Shown here: positions 1-6,655 of the stretch, one piece after another
How positions within the stretch are numbered: the first letter of the stretch is position 1
Layout: the number at the start of each line of letters is the position of its first letter
NCBI GenBank assembly: GCA_003160215.1
Contig: PLQW01000113.1
Location: forward strand, 1-34,585
Direction: 5' to 3'
DNA: 34,585 nucleotides
Source: Acidobacteriaceae bacterium
GTDB lineage: Bacteria; Acidobacteriota; Terriglobia; Terriglobales; Acidobacteriaceae
The notes under the pieces: generated by a model
Databases searched by the model: none
What the model saw: only the letters and a program-made list of their open reading frames with translations
What the model was told of the DNA's origin: nothing
Program-made: the position numbers and the translations under genes

Positions 1-2
1 GT

Positions 3-425
3 ATTAATCGTCCGGATGGCGGACGTACCGCGCCTTCGGCGATGAACTGGCAGGAGATTGACATCTACGTAGCTATGGGCGATGGCCTGTTTCTGTACAA
101 CGCCAAAGCAAACCGCCTTGAGCCGATGCTGGCGCAAGATGTGCGCGCGGCCACGGGAACGCAAGCCTTTGTCGCCGCTGCACCCTTAAACCTGGTTTAC
201 GTCGCGGATCTCAGCAAGACCGGACAATCGGGGAGTGAAGCGGAGTTCTTCACTGCCGCCGACGTAGGTTTCATCAGTGAAAATGTGTATCTATTCTGTA
301 CCTCAGAAAGATTGGCAACGGTCGTCCGAGGTTCTGTGGATCGCGACGCGCTAGCCAAGATCATGAAGTTGGGACCAAACCAGAAGGTTCTGCTGGCGCA
401 GACGGTTGGCTATCCGAAGAAGTAG
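3..425 (+). CDS. SagB/ThcOx-type nitroreductase family protein (3' part only)
   Basis: This is the C-terminal part of a flavin-dependent nitroreductase-fold protein of the SagB/ThcOx or small nitroreductase type. The gene enters from the left edge: the frame is open from base 3, and the residues before the first ATG (base 42), INRPDGGRTAPSAMNWQEID, match the family core (RTAPSAMNWQ). The internal ATG at 42 is therefore not the real start. Later family features are a hydrophobic strand (FVAAAPLNLVYVADL), a conserved segment after FISENVYLFC, and an end resembling LLAQTVGYPKK. Such proteins bind FMN and reduce small molecules; the substrate cannot be told. The stop codon (423-425) is followed in the same frame by an acyltransferase remnant. 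The family call is fairly sure, the exact function is not. Confidence 0.8.
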   Translation: MNRPDGGRTAPSAMNWQEIDIYVAMGDGLFLYNAKANRLEPMLAQDVRAATGTQAFVAAAPLNLVYVADLSKTGQSGSEAEFFTAADVGFISENVYLFCTSERLATVVRGSVDRDALAKIMKLGPNQKVLLAQTVGYPKK

Positions 426-464
426 GGTAACTGCCCGCGCGGAGGCCAGCGCGGTCTGCTGGAA

Positions 465-809
465 ATGGAGACGATGGTAAAAGCCGGGGGCGCCGTAGCT
501 TTCACCATTGATGGTCCCCGCGGTCCGCGCTACATCGCCAAAAAAGGCCCGGTGACGCTGGCGCGCCTAACCGGCATCCCCATCACTGCGTTCTACGTCG
601 CCGTGGAGAAGGCCTGGGTCTTGAAGACCTGGGACGCCATGCTCATTCCCAAACCGTTTTCGCGCGCCTATGTGCGGGTGGCGAAAAACATCTTCGTTGC
701 GCCGGACGCCGACGATGCGGCATTGGAGACCTATCACGCAGAAATGCAGGCCGCTCTGGAACGTGTGACTGCCTTCGCAGAGACGCAGTTTTCCGCAGCC
801 CAGGATTGA
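465..809 (+). pseudogene. Lysophospholipid acyltransferase (DUF374/LPLAT) remnant, 5' half missing
   Basis: The 114-residue ORF carries the C-terminal half of a DUF374 lysophospholipid acyltransferase-like protein, an inner-membrane-associated acyl transfer family. The diagnostic stretch is AFTIDGPRGPRY, followed by KKGPVTLARLTGIPI. Family proteins are usually about 200 residues or longer, and the N-terminal half with the catalytic HxxxxD-type region is absent. Homology-like sequence begins upstream of the first ATG: right after the stop of the preceding nitroreductase gene (base 426) the same frame reads GNCPRGGQRGLLEM, which also looks like DUF374. The gene therefore appears fused behind the nitroreductase stop by a deletion. 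No convincing ribosome binding site precedes 465 or 474. Its stop codon lies inside the 14-bp target duplication of the element that follows. It is probably non-functional. Confidence 0.7.
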
Positions 810-810
810 C
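797..810. repeat. Left copy of 14-bp target-site duplication
   Basis: The bases agcccaggattgac occur here and again, in the same orientation, at 3984-3997. They sit directly outside a pair of terminal inverted repeats. This is the signature of a transposition target duplication. The copy covers the last codons and stop of the acyltransferase remnant. It is 14 bp, or 15 if the ambiguous flanking c is counted. Confidence 0.85.
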
Positions 811-843
811 GGGATAGGAGGTAGAGGCCTCCAACTCTGCCCT
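811..843 (+). repeat. Left terminal inverted repeat (33 bp)
   Basis: It begins gggataggaggtagaggcct and ends actctgccct. It is the reverse complement of 3951-3983 with two mismatches, and it is bordered on the outside by the 14-bp target duplication. Confidence 0.85.
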
Positions 844-930
844 GTATAGTAACCAACTCGTAGAACCAACTGTCACTATCGTGACCGATGCGCCCGCACC
901 TATTCACGAGGTTCACGGAAGGAACGAACA

Positions 931-1257
931 ATGGAGAGACGCCCCGCCAGTGCTGCCACACATTGATGTTCAAGCAGCATAGTCCAGAGACAAGGTAGTG
1001 GACCGCGTTATCGCACGGCATTTAGCAAACACCAGTTCACGCAGCCGCAGTTGTTGGCCATCTTGTGCCTCATGCGCTACGAGGACTGGACCTATCGAGA
1101 AGCGGAAGTGCGACTGGCCGAACACTGCGAACTGCGCCGCGCGCTCCGGCTTGGTTCGGTTCCCGACTACACGACGCTTTACCGTTTCCTGCGTCGACTG
1201 GACGAGGCGGCGATCCATCTTCACGCTGAACAGAGCAAATTTCCCAACTCAGCGCTA
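931..1257 (+). pseudogene. Transposase N-terminal fragment (IS4/IS5-like DDE type), nonsense mutation and 3' truncation
   Basis: An ATG at 931 stands behind a good ribosome binding site (ggaagga). In frame there is an early TGA at 964-966, after which the frame stays open and reads FSKHQFTQPQLLAILCLMRY, then a stretch with ELRRALRLGSVPDYTTLYRF. This is the characteristic N-terminal helical region of IS4/IS5-type DDE transposases (FTQ.QLL...LR..LGL..VP.YTTL). The catalytic DDE part is missing: within about 15 bp of where homology fades, the stop codon of the converging antiporter gene begins. The gene is therefore doubly broken, and an annotated ORF from TTG 1051 would only cover the tail of the fragment. 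The exact IS family is uncertain. Confidence 0.7.
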
Positions 1258-1271
1258 GAGCGCGGGCGCCT

Positions 1272-2384
1272 TCAGCCCTGCACGAGCAGGAGCAGAAAGG
1301 TGACGAACAGCAGCAGGTGGACGACGCCCTGCAGCACGTTGGTACGCCCACTGGCGAAGGTGAGGATGCTGAGGCCAAGAGTCAATAGCAAGAGTAATAA
1401 GTTGGCATGCTCCACCCCCAGCACAATCGGATGGCCAGTCAAGTTGCTTACCGCCAGCATGGCTGGTATGGTGAGTCCAATCGTCGACAGTACCGACCCC
1501 AGGAAGATGTTGACCGAACGCTGCATCTGGTTCGCCAGCGCCGCCCGCACGGCCCCGATCGCCTCCGGCGTTGCCACCAGAAGCGCGATTACGACACCGC
1601 TCAGGGCCTGCGGCGCGTGAAGCGTCTCGGTGACATAATCGACGGGATAGGCCAGTTGCTCGGCCAGGTAAATGACCGGCAATATGTAGAGTGTGAGCAG
1701 CGCGACATGGTACGGCAATGAACGGGGACCCGAAGACGCCACCTTGTGCTCCTCTATCGCATCCATATCGCTCACCCTGAAATAGCCGCGATGCCGTCCG
1801 GTCTGCACGGCCAGGAAGACGGCATAGAGGCTAATCGTTAACAAGGCGAGTGTCCACTCCTGCGGATGGGAAAGCGTCGGGCCAGCTGTGGTTACCGTGC
1901 AATTCGGCAGGACCAGCGCCAAGACGGCCAGGGGTATGATGACACCGAGGTAGGCGTTGGCGCCCTGGAGGTTGTAGTGTTGTTCCCGGTGCTTCCACGC
2001 ACCGACCAGAAGCGATAAGCCCACCATCCCGTTGAGAATGATCATGATCACGGCCATCAATGTGTCCCGCACGAGAGTCGGGTTGTTCTCCCCGTGCAGC
2101 ATGACAGCCGAGATGCTCATCACCTCGATGAACGTCACCGACAGGGTGAGGACCAGCGTACCGTAAGGTTCGCCCAGAAGCACGGCAATGTGTTCCGCCT
2201 GGCGCACGACCGACATCGCCGAGCCGAGGATCGCGGCGAAGAGCCAGAGAAACACAAACGCAAGCACAAGGGGATTTGCGAGGGCGGACTGGAGTGACTT
2301 GCCGGCGACCGCGAAGGCGAGACAGGTCGCCAGGCTGACGGCAAGAAACCATTCCGTTCGCCAGGTGGCACGATTAAGGGTCAT
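1272..2384 (-). CDS. chaA: ChaA-like Ca2+(Na+)/H+ antiporter
   Basis: The 370-residue integral membrane protein belongs to the cation/proton exchanger (CaCA) family and is close in length to E. coli ChaA. Around ten hydrophobic segments are visible. Both pseudo-symmetric ion-binding motifs are present: GTLVLTLSVTFIEVM in the first half and VVIALLVATPEAIGAVRAAL in the second, each with the acidic residue expected in the membrane. It would expel Ca2+ or Na+ from the cytoplasm in exchange for protons. I chose the ATG at 2384 because the family N-terminus begins shortly before the first membrane helix; the frame is open 165 bp further up, but that stretch is not family-like. An AAGGA lies 13 nt upstream, rather far. 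The gene lies inside the IR-bounded element and points toward the transposase remnant, so it looks like a mobile passenger. Confidence 0.85.
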   Translation of the reverse strand: MTLNRATWRTEWFLAVSLATCLAFAVAGKSLQSALANPLVLAFVFLWLFAAILGSAMSVVRQAEHIAVLLGEPYGTLVLTLSVTFIEVMSISAVMLHGENNPTLVRDTLMAVIMIILNGMVGLSLLVGAWKHREQHYNLQGANAYLGVIIPLAVLALVLPNCTVTTAGPTLSHPQEWTLALLTISLYAVFLAVQTGRHRGYFRVSDMDAIEEHKVASSGPRSLPYHVALLTLYILPVIYLAEQLAYPVDYVTETLHAPQALSGVVIALLVATPEAIGAVRAALANQMQRSVNIFLGSVLSTIGLTIPAMLAVSNLTGHPIVLGVEHANLLLLLLTLGLSILTFASGRTNVLQGVVHLLLFVTFLLLLVQG

Positions 2385-2460
2385 CTTAGGCGGAATTTCC
2401 TTGTTGGCCTTGAAACCGGAGCCATAGTACACCCGTCTCGCCCGTTCGCGACACCGTGAA

Positions 2461-2922
2461 ATGATTTTCCATCTGGAGCGTCCCCGAATCGATATGCGTT
2501 CTTTACTAGACTCTGTTGTGAGCAGGAGTGATGGCTTAACAGGTGGCACCGTTTGGACCTCTCTTACATCGGGGCGCGACTATACCATCAGGCAGGACGG
2601 CGACTACCTGTACATGGATTGGGTTAGCATTCCCACCCAAATTAAAGAAGCGGCTGGATTCACTCGTAGCGAATTGAAGAAAGGTTCCGACGGGAAATGG
2701 CGAGGACAGGCCCACGCACGTCTTCCCCTGCACATACACCAAAAGTTTGGGCGCATATGCGCGGACTGTAACTAACTGGTGCAGTCGTCAAGATGACATT
2801 GAAATCGACCTCCTCTCGACAAACGCATCGAGGGGATTTCTGTGGGCTGGCAGAAGTTCGATTGCAAGAGTTGCGAGCCGAAAGAAGTGGAGCACAAGCC
2901 GTTCACGCTTATCCCAAAATAG
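2461..2922 (+). pseudogene. Frameshifted gene of unknown function (Cys-containing domain)
   Basis: An open frame from 2461 to 2775 encodes a domain with WTSLTSGRDYTIRQDGDYLY and FTRSELKK...GKW. It stops at TAA inside gtaactaactgg, where the four bases aact are duplicated. Removing one copy restores the frame into NWCSRQDDIEIDLLST. A second one-base shift near 2822 leads into RIEGISVGWQKFDCKSCEPK and ends HKPFTLIPK at 2920-2922. Two independent frame breaks followed by sensible protein sequence argue for a decaying gene of roughly 150 residues. I do not recognise a characterised family; the pattern resembles small secreted proteins seen in acidobacteria, but no signal peptide is visible at the present N-terminus. 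It sits within the mobile element. Confidence 0.55.
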
Positions 2923-3021
2923 TTAGAACATCATGTCACCATTCCCACGAGTCTCCGCCGTAGCTCAGCTAATAATTGCAGATGAAATCGCGATAAATCT
3001 GGCGAGCCTCTACCATCCGGA

Positions 3022-3039
3022 CCCCTCCCTCCCGTTCCC
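3022..3039 (-). other. Putative G-quadruplex motif on the minus strand
   Basis: On the minus strand the bases read gggaacgggagggagggg, four G-runs with loops of 3, 1 and 1 nt, which fits the classical quadruplex pattern. More C-runs continue to the right on the plus strand up to about 3160. It lies in the gap upstream of the secreted-protein gene at 3221; otherwise I see no gene in 2923-3220. Confidence 0.5.
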
Positions 3040-3220
3040 GTGACCCACCGCCCGCCCCCGGTTCCGTACTCCCGCGCGCCCAGCGCCGGAGCCGTACGTC
3101 CAGCGCCCCGCGCCGAGGCCGGAACGCGGTAGCGTGATCGTGCCCCCCGCCCCCAAGGGGAAGTGGATCCGTTTCTAAGATTCTATTGATTCTTCTTCTG
3201 ATTGCGTTCACAATTCACCC

Positions 3221-3817
3221 ATGCTGCTGCCACTTGTCGTGTGGGCTGTTCTCCAATCCGCTCCCGGGCAGCCCGTACAAGCCGAAAATCCGCTGCTCGC
3301 GGATTGCTCAGGCGACCGAAATACACAAAGTTGTCGATCATTCAATGAGATGATCGAAGGCCACGATATGACCGTTTTGCAAAGCACGTCCGATGATTCA
3401 TACGCCTGTTTTCGACCCGGCGACGACGTTTTCTTCCTCATTTCATTTCATCAAGCGACCAGTGAAAAGGGGGCATTTCCGTTGGTTGGATACCACCTCT
3501 TCAAGAAAGGCGTCTTAGATGATTCTCGGGTGGCGTACGGCAAATGGACGAAGCAATCAGATGGATCGTTTGACTTTGAAGAAACGAAGCCTCCTCCGTC
3601 TAAGCAACTTGTCTTCAACGCCCATTCCTCAATTACGGAGAGCAATGTTACGTTTAGCTACTCATTTGAGAATCCGACTGGCAAGAAAACCGAATACAGC
3701 GTGAAAATTCAGCGTTCAACTCTTAGGTTTGTCGAGACATATCAATGGCCCAATCAAAGAGGCAAAGGTGAAGAACCAAACACTTATTCAGGATACTGTG
3801 CTTCATACCCCAAGTAG
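3221..3817 (+). CDS. Secreted protein of unknown function
   Basis: The 198-residue protein starts with a signal peptide (MLLPLVVWAVLQSAPGQPVQA, likely cleavage after VQA), so it is probably exported. The mature part contains four to five cysteines, including LADCSGD and CRSF near the start and YCASYPK at the very end, which could form disulfides in the periplasm. I recognise no catalytic motif and no named family. The in-frame stop just upstream leaves ATG 3221 as the natural start; no strong ribosome binding site is seen. The gene lies in the right part of the IR-bounded element, bracketed by C-rich, quadruplex-prone tracts, and looks lower in GC than its surroundings. This suggests horizontal origin together with the element. 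Confidence 0.65.
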   Translation: MLLPLVVWAVLQSAPGQPVQAENPLLADCSGDRNTQSCRSFNEMIEGHDMTVLQSTSDDSYACFRPGDDVFFLISFHQATSEKGAFPLVGYHLFKKGVLDDSRVAYGKWTKQSDGSFDFEETKPPPSKQLVFNAHSSITESNVTFSYSFENPTGKKTEYSVKIQRSTLRFVETYQWPNQRGKGEEPNTYSGYCASYPK

Positions 3818-3892
3818 TCTCTAGGCCCACGTCGCCTTCACTCCTTTCTCAAGCTGATTCTGCGCCGCTCGGAGCTGCCGCCCGGTTCCTCT

Positions 3893-3915
3893 CCCGCCGC
3901 CCGCCCCCCGGCCCC
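3893..3915 (-). other. Second putative G-quadruplex motif (minus strand)
   Basis: Four C-runs of 3, 3, 6 and 4 bases on the plus strand, separated by 4, 1 and 2 nt, give a G-quadruplex pattern on the minus strand. It lies between the secreted-protein gene and the right terminal repeat, mirroring the tract at 3022-3039. Confidence 0.45.
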
Positions 3916-3950
3916 AAAATTCCCGCGCTATTACTACTTAGTTATTAGAG

Positions 3951-3983
3951 AGGGCAGACTTGAAGGCCTCTACCTCCTATCCC
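3951..3983 (-). repeat. Right terminal inverted repeat (33 bp)
   Basis: It begins agggcagacttgaaggcctc and ends cctatccc. It is the reverse complement of 811-843 with two mismatches and is immediately followed by the second 14-bp target copy. Confidence 0.85.
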
Positions 3984-3997
3984 AGCCCAGGATTGAC
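3984..3997. repeat. Right copy of 14-bp target-site duplication
   Basis: It is identical to 797-810 in direct orientation. Its last five bases (ttgac) form most of the -35 element of the promoter that reads into the cobalamin riboswitch. Confidence 0.85.
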
Positions 3998-4021
3998 ACT
4001 TTTCTCCCGCGTCAGTACAGT
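3993..4021 (+). promoter_or_regulatory. Sigma70-type promoter of the riboswitch/btuB transcript
   Basis: TTGACA (3993-3998) is a perfect -35 box, followed after 17 bp by TACAGT (4016-4021, 4 of 6 matches). Transcription would start near 4028, about 45 nt before the P1 stem of the riboswitch. Five of the six -35 bases belong to the target duplication of the upstream element. Confidence 0.6.
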
Positions 4022-4072
4022 CGAATCTCATCCTGAACCAACTCGGTCTGGGATTGTTCCTTGCCAATTCGT

Positions 4073-4243
4073 GTTCGCGCGTTCCGTCATCTCACCGGCG
4101 GAACTGGGAAGCGGGTGTGAAACCCGCGCTGCCGCGCAACTGTAAGCGAGTCTTTGGTGGATCGGCCACTGTGCAAACGGGAAGGCCCCCGCCGCTGTCC
4201 GCGATGCAAATCGCAACTCGCCAGCCAGGAGACCGGCGCGAAC
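4073..4243 (+). promoter_or_regulatory. Cobalamin (B12) riboswitch
   Basis: The sequence carries the conserved cobalamin riboswitch core in order: gggaagcgggtgtgaaaccc, then gctgccgcgcaactgtaagc, gccactg, gggaaggc, and gccaggagacc. An 8-bp closing P1 stem is visible (gttcgcgc at 4073-4080 with gcgcgaac at 4236-4243). It sits directly upstream of a TonB-dependent receptor, the classic target. Downstream, a hairpin (4258-4264 with 4272-4278) is followed by a short stem (4302-4306 with 4314-4318) that covers the AAAGG of the btuB ribosome binding site. There is no run of T after these, so control at translation initiation is more likely than termination. Binding of adenosylcobalamin would be expected to switch expression off. 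Confidence 0.93.
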
Positions 4244-4327
4244 TACGGGGGCCCCGGCGCACGCCGATTTTGCGTGCGATGGGGTGCCCTGATCACCAAC
4301 CCCTTTCGCGTGTAAAGGAAGAGTGTC

Positions 4328-6556
4328 ATGTCCAGCGTTCGTCTCTTGACCATTGTTCGTGGATTTCTCATAGCGCTGCTGTGTTGCACAGCAGCCTTCG
4401 CATCCGATTTCAAAGTATCAGTGGAAAGCCCTGCCGGCGGGCACGTCTCCGGTGTGCAGGTCAGCTTGTTTCGCATAAGCGACGACGCCGGGGTAGGAGT
4501 GCAAACCACCGCCGGCGATGGTACAGCAACGTTTCCGCATCTCGCCGACGGGCAGTATCGGCTGGTAGTGCTCGCTCCGGGATTCGCCGAGCAGTCGCAA
4601 CAGATTTCCATTCCGGCGACGGAAAGCCTCAACGTTCAATTGACGCTCACCACGACGCCCCAAACCGTGGTCGTCTCCGCCACCGCAACTCCCGCGACGC
4701 CTGAGCAGACGGGCACTTCGGTCGGAGTGCTGAACAGTGAGCAACTGACCGCAATCAATCCCGTCTCCGCCCCGGATGCCTTGCTCTACATTCCCGGAGC
4801 AATCGTCAGCAGCACCGGGCGGCGCGGCAATCTCGCCAGCTTGTTCGTGCGCGGCGGGGAATCCAATTACAACAAGGTGCTGGTGGACGGCGTGCCCGTG
4901 AACGATCCCGGCGGTATCTTCGATTTCGGCGTGGTTCCCATGAACAACATCGACCGGCTCGAGGTGGAACGCGGTCCCGAAAGCACGGTGTACGGATCGG
5001 ACGCCATGACCAGCGTGGTGCAGCTTTGGACCGCGACCGGCAGCACGCGCACCCCGGAGATTCAATTCGGCGCCGACGGCGGAAATTTCTCCACCGCCAA
5101 CGGCTATGCGTCGCTGGCGGGAGCGCGCGGAATTTTCGACTACAACGTCTTCGCCAACCAGTTCAACACCCAAGGCCAGGGAGTGAACGACGCCTATTCG
5201 AACTCGCTGCAGGGCGGAAACCTGGGCGTGCGACTTTCCGATCGCGTGGCATTTCGCCTGCGCGCACGTCACTACAACAGTTGGACGGGCATTCAGTCGA
5301 ACTGGTGGTTCAACGGGAATCCCGAGCTGCCGCCGGACCCGAACCAATACGCGCACCAGAACAATTTCCTGGCCAGCGGCGATCTCACGATCAGCGGGCC
5401 GGGCGCCTGGCAGCACCAGTTCAGCGGCTTCGAGTACCACCACGTCGCTCTTAACGTGAACCCCGTCGACGATCCCAACCGGCCATTCGACAGCGCCTTC
5501 AACAGCCTGGCCAAGTACAACCTCGCCGGCTTCTCCTATCAGGGAATCTACAGCCCGCGGCCGTGGGCGCAAACCACGCTGGGTTACAACTTTGAAGACG
5601 AAAACGGCTACATCAACAACGATTCTGACTTTGGAATCACGACTACCCACGGTCTGCGCTTCAACAACTATCTGTTCGCACAGCAGACCATCGTGTGGCG
5701 GCGGCTGTCGGTTCTCGCGGGCGTTGGCTACGTCAACAACAGCAGTTTTGGCGGCAAAGTCAGCCCGCGCGCTTCCCTGACGTTCCTGGCGCTGCGCGGA
5801 AACACCCTCTTCAGCGGCACCCGCCTGCACTTTGGCTACTCCGAGGGAATCAAGGAGCCCAGCTTCGAGCAGACGTTTGGCATCACCGGGACCTTCCCCA
5901 CGCTGCCGAATCCCAACCTCCAACCGGAACAGAACCGGGCCATCGAAGCCGGCGTGCTGCAGTCGCTGTTCGACAACCGCGTGTCCCTCAGCGCCGTGTA
6001 TTTCCACAATCAGTTCCGCAACCAGATCGAGTACGTGTACAACTCCGATACCAACACCAGCCAATACGTCAACTTCAATCGTGCGATGGCGCAGGGCGCG
6101 GAAGTGGTGTTGAGCGGCCGTATTGCCAACCATCTGTCGGCGACCGCCGCTTACACCTACACTTCGACCCAGATTCAGCAGGCGCCGCCTTGCGATCCCA
6201 ATGCGGGTTGCGATCCGCGCATTTACGGCACGGGAGCTCCGCTGCTGCGCCGTCCCAAGCAAGCGGGCATGATGCTGCTGACTTATACCCGGCAGCGCTG
6301 GGGCGGATTCCTCGGCGGCACCGCAGTCGGGCAGCGCCCGGACTCTGACTTCCTGTTCGGATACATTCCGCCCATCTACCATGCCGCGGGTTATGCCCGC
6401 CTCGATCTCGGCGGCTGGTACGCCATCAATCATCACGTCACGGCTTACGCGAACGTGAATAACGCGCTGAACAATCATTACAACGAGGTGTTGGGATATC
6501 CCGCTCTGCGGGCAAACTTCCGCGCCGGAATGCGCTTCAGCTTTGGAGGAGAATGA
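4328..6556 (+). CDS. btuB: TonB-dependent receptor, BtuB-like vitamin B12 transporter
   Basis: This 742-residue outer-membrane receptor has a signal peptide (residues 1-25, ending AAFAS). A carboxypeptidase-regulatory/Cna-B-like beta domain follows (about 28-107), then a TonB-box-like stretch (QTVVVSATA, about 112-120), a plug domain (about 125-235, with SLFVRGGESNYNKVLVDGVP and DRLEVERGPESTVYGSDAM), and a 22-strand-type barrel ending in an aromatic-rich strand (FRAGMRFSFGGE). It would import corrinoids with energy from TonB-ExbBD. The substrate is inferred mainly from the cobalamin riboswitch 85 bp upstream and the BtuB-like plug. The ribosome binding site aaggaag lies 6 nt before ATG 4328 and is predicted to be masked by a small hairpin. 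No btuFCD genes are nearby. The extra N-terminal beta domain is common in acidobacterial receptors but absent from E. coli BtuB. Confidence 0.9.
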   Translation: MSSVRLLTIVRGFLIALLCCTAAFASDFKVSVESPAGGHVSGVQVSLFRISDDAGVGVQTTAGDGTATFPHLADGQYRLVVLAPGFAEQSQQISIPATESLNVQLTLTTTPQTVVVSATATPATPEQTGTSVGVLNSEQLTAINPVSAPDALLYIPGAIVSSTGRRGNLASLFVRGGESNYNKVLVDGVPVNDPGGIFDFGVVPMNNIDRLEVERGPESTVYGSDAMTSVVQLWTATGSTRTPEIQFGADGGNFSTANGYASLAGARGIFDYNVFANQFNTQGQGVNDAYSNSLQGGNLGVRLSDRVAFRLRARHYNSWTGIQSNWWFNGNPELPPDPNQYAHQNNFLASGDLTISGPGAWQHQFSGFEYHHVALNVNPVDDPNRPFDSAFNSLAKYNLAGFSYQGIYSPRPWAQTTLGYNFEDENGYINNDSDFGITTTHGLRFNNYLFAQQTIVWRRLSVLAGVGYVNNSSFGGKVSPRASLTFLALRGNTLFSGTRLHFGYSEGIKEPSFEQTFGITGTFPTLPNPNLQPEQNRAIEAGVLQSLFDNRVSLSAVYFHNQFRNQIEYVYNSDTNTSQYVNFNRAMAQGAEVVLSGRIANHLSATAAYTYTSTQIQQAPPCDPNAGCDPRIYGTGAPLLRRPKQAGMMLLTYTRQRWGGFLGGTAVGQRPDSDFLFGYIPPIYHAAGYARLDLGGWYAINHHVTAYANVNNALNNHYNEVLGYPALRANFRAGMRFSFGGE

Positions 6557-6578
6557 GGAACGACCGGATAGTGCGGAT

Positions 6579-6651
6579 CGGGTAGTGCGGGCCTTCAGGC
6601 CCGCGTCCAAGCCGTTCATAATAATCTTGGGCTTTAGCCCCTGAGGTACTT
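6579..6651. repeat. Partial member of the three-hairpin intergenic repeat family
   Basis: Between the converging btuB and aldolase genes a gggtagtgc start is followed by the hairpin gcgggcc-ttca-ggcccgc and later by gggctttagcccctgaggta. These match the left arm, first hairpin (loop ttca) and a later hairpin of the full repeats at 15991, 27848 and 28993. The outer right arm is missing. Confidence 0.55.
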
Positions 6652-6655
6652 CGAA

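Larger units (their letters stand above)
811..3983. mobile_element. IR-bounded insertion carrying passenger genes (MITE/MIC-like or decayed IS)
   Basis: A 3173-bp block is bounded by 33-bp inverted repeats (811-843 and 3951-3983, 31 of 33 positions matching) and flanked by a perfect 14-bp direct repeat. It contains a transposase N-terminal fragment with an early stop codon, a ChaA-like antiporter on the minus strand, a frameshifted gene and a secreted protein on the plus strand. No intact transposase is inside, so the unit resembles a mobile insertion cassette, or an IS whose transposase was largely replaced by passengers. Whether the transposase fragment belongs to these ends is unknown. Parts of the interior look lower in GC than the flanks, and C-rich tracts border the secreted-protein gene. 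The IS family was not identified; a 14-bp duplication is longer than usual for most families. Confidence 0.75.

Noticed and set aside
2954..3020. tRNA-like start (gccgtagctcagct) in the gap after the frameshifted gene
   Set aside because: Only the D-arm-like words fit; no anticodon stem, no TpsiC arm and no acceptor pairing follow.
4418..6619. 733-codon open frame antisense to btuB
   Set aside because: It is a shadow of the GC-rich btuB coding strand; it shows no domain, and the sense frame has signal peptide, plug and barrel.
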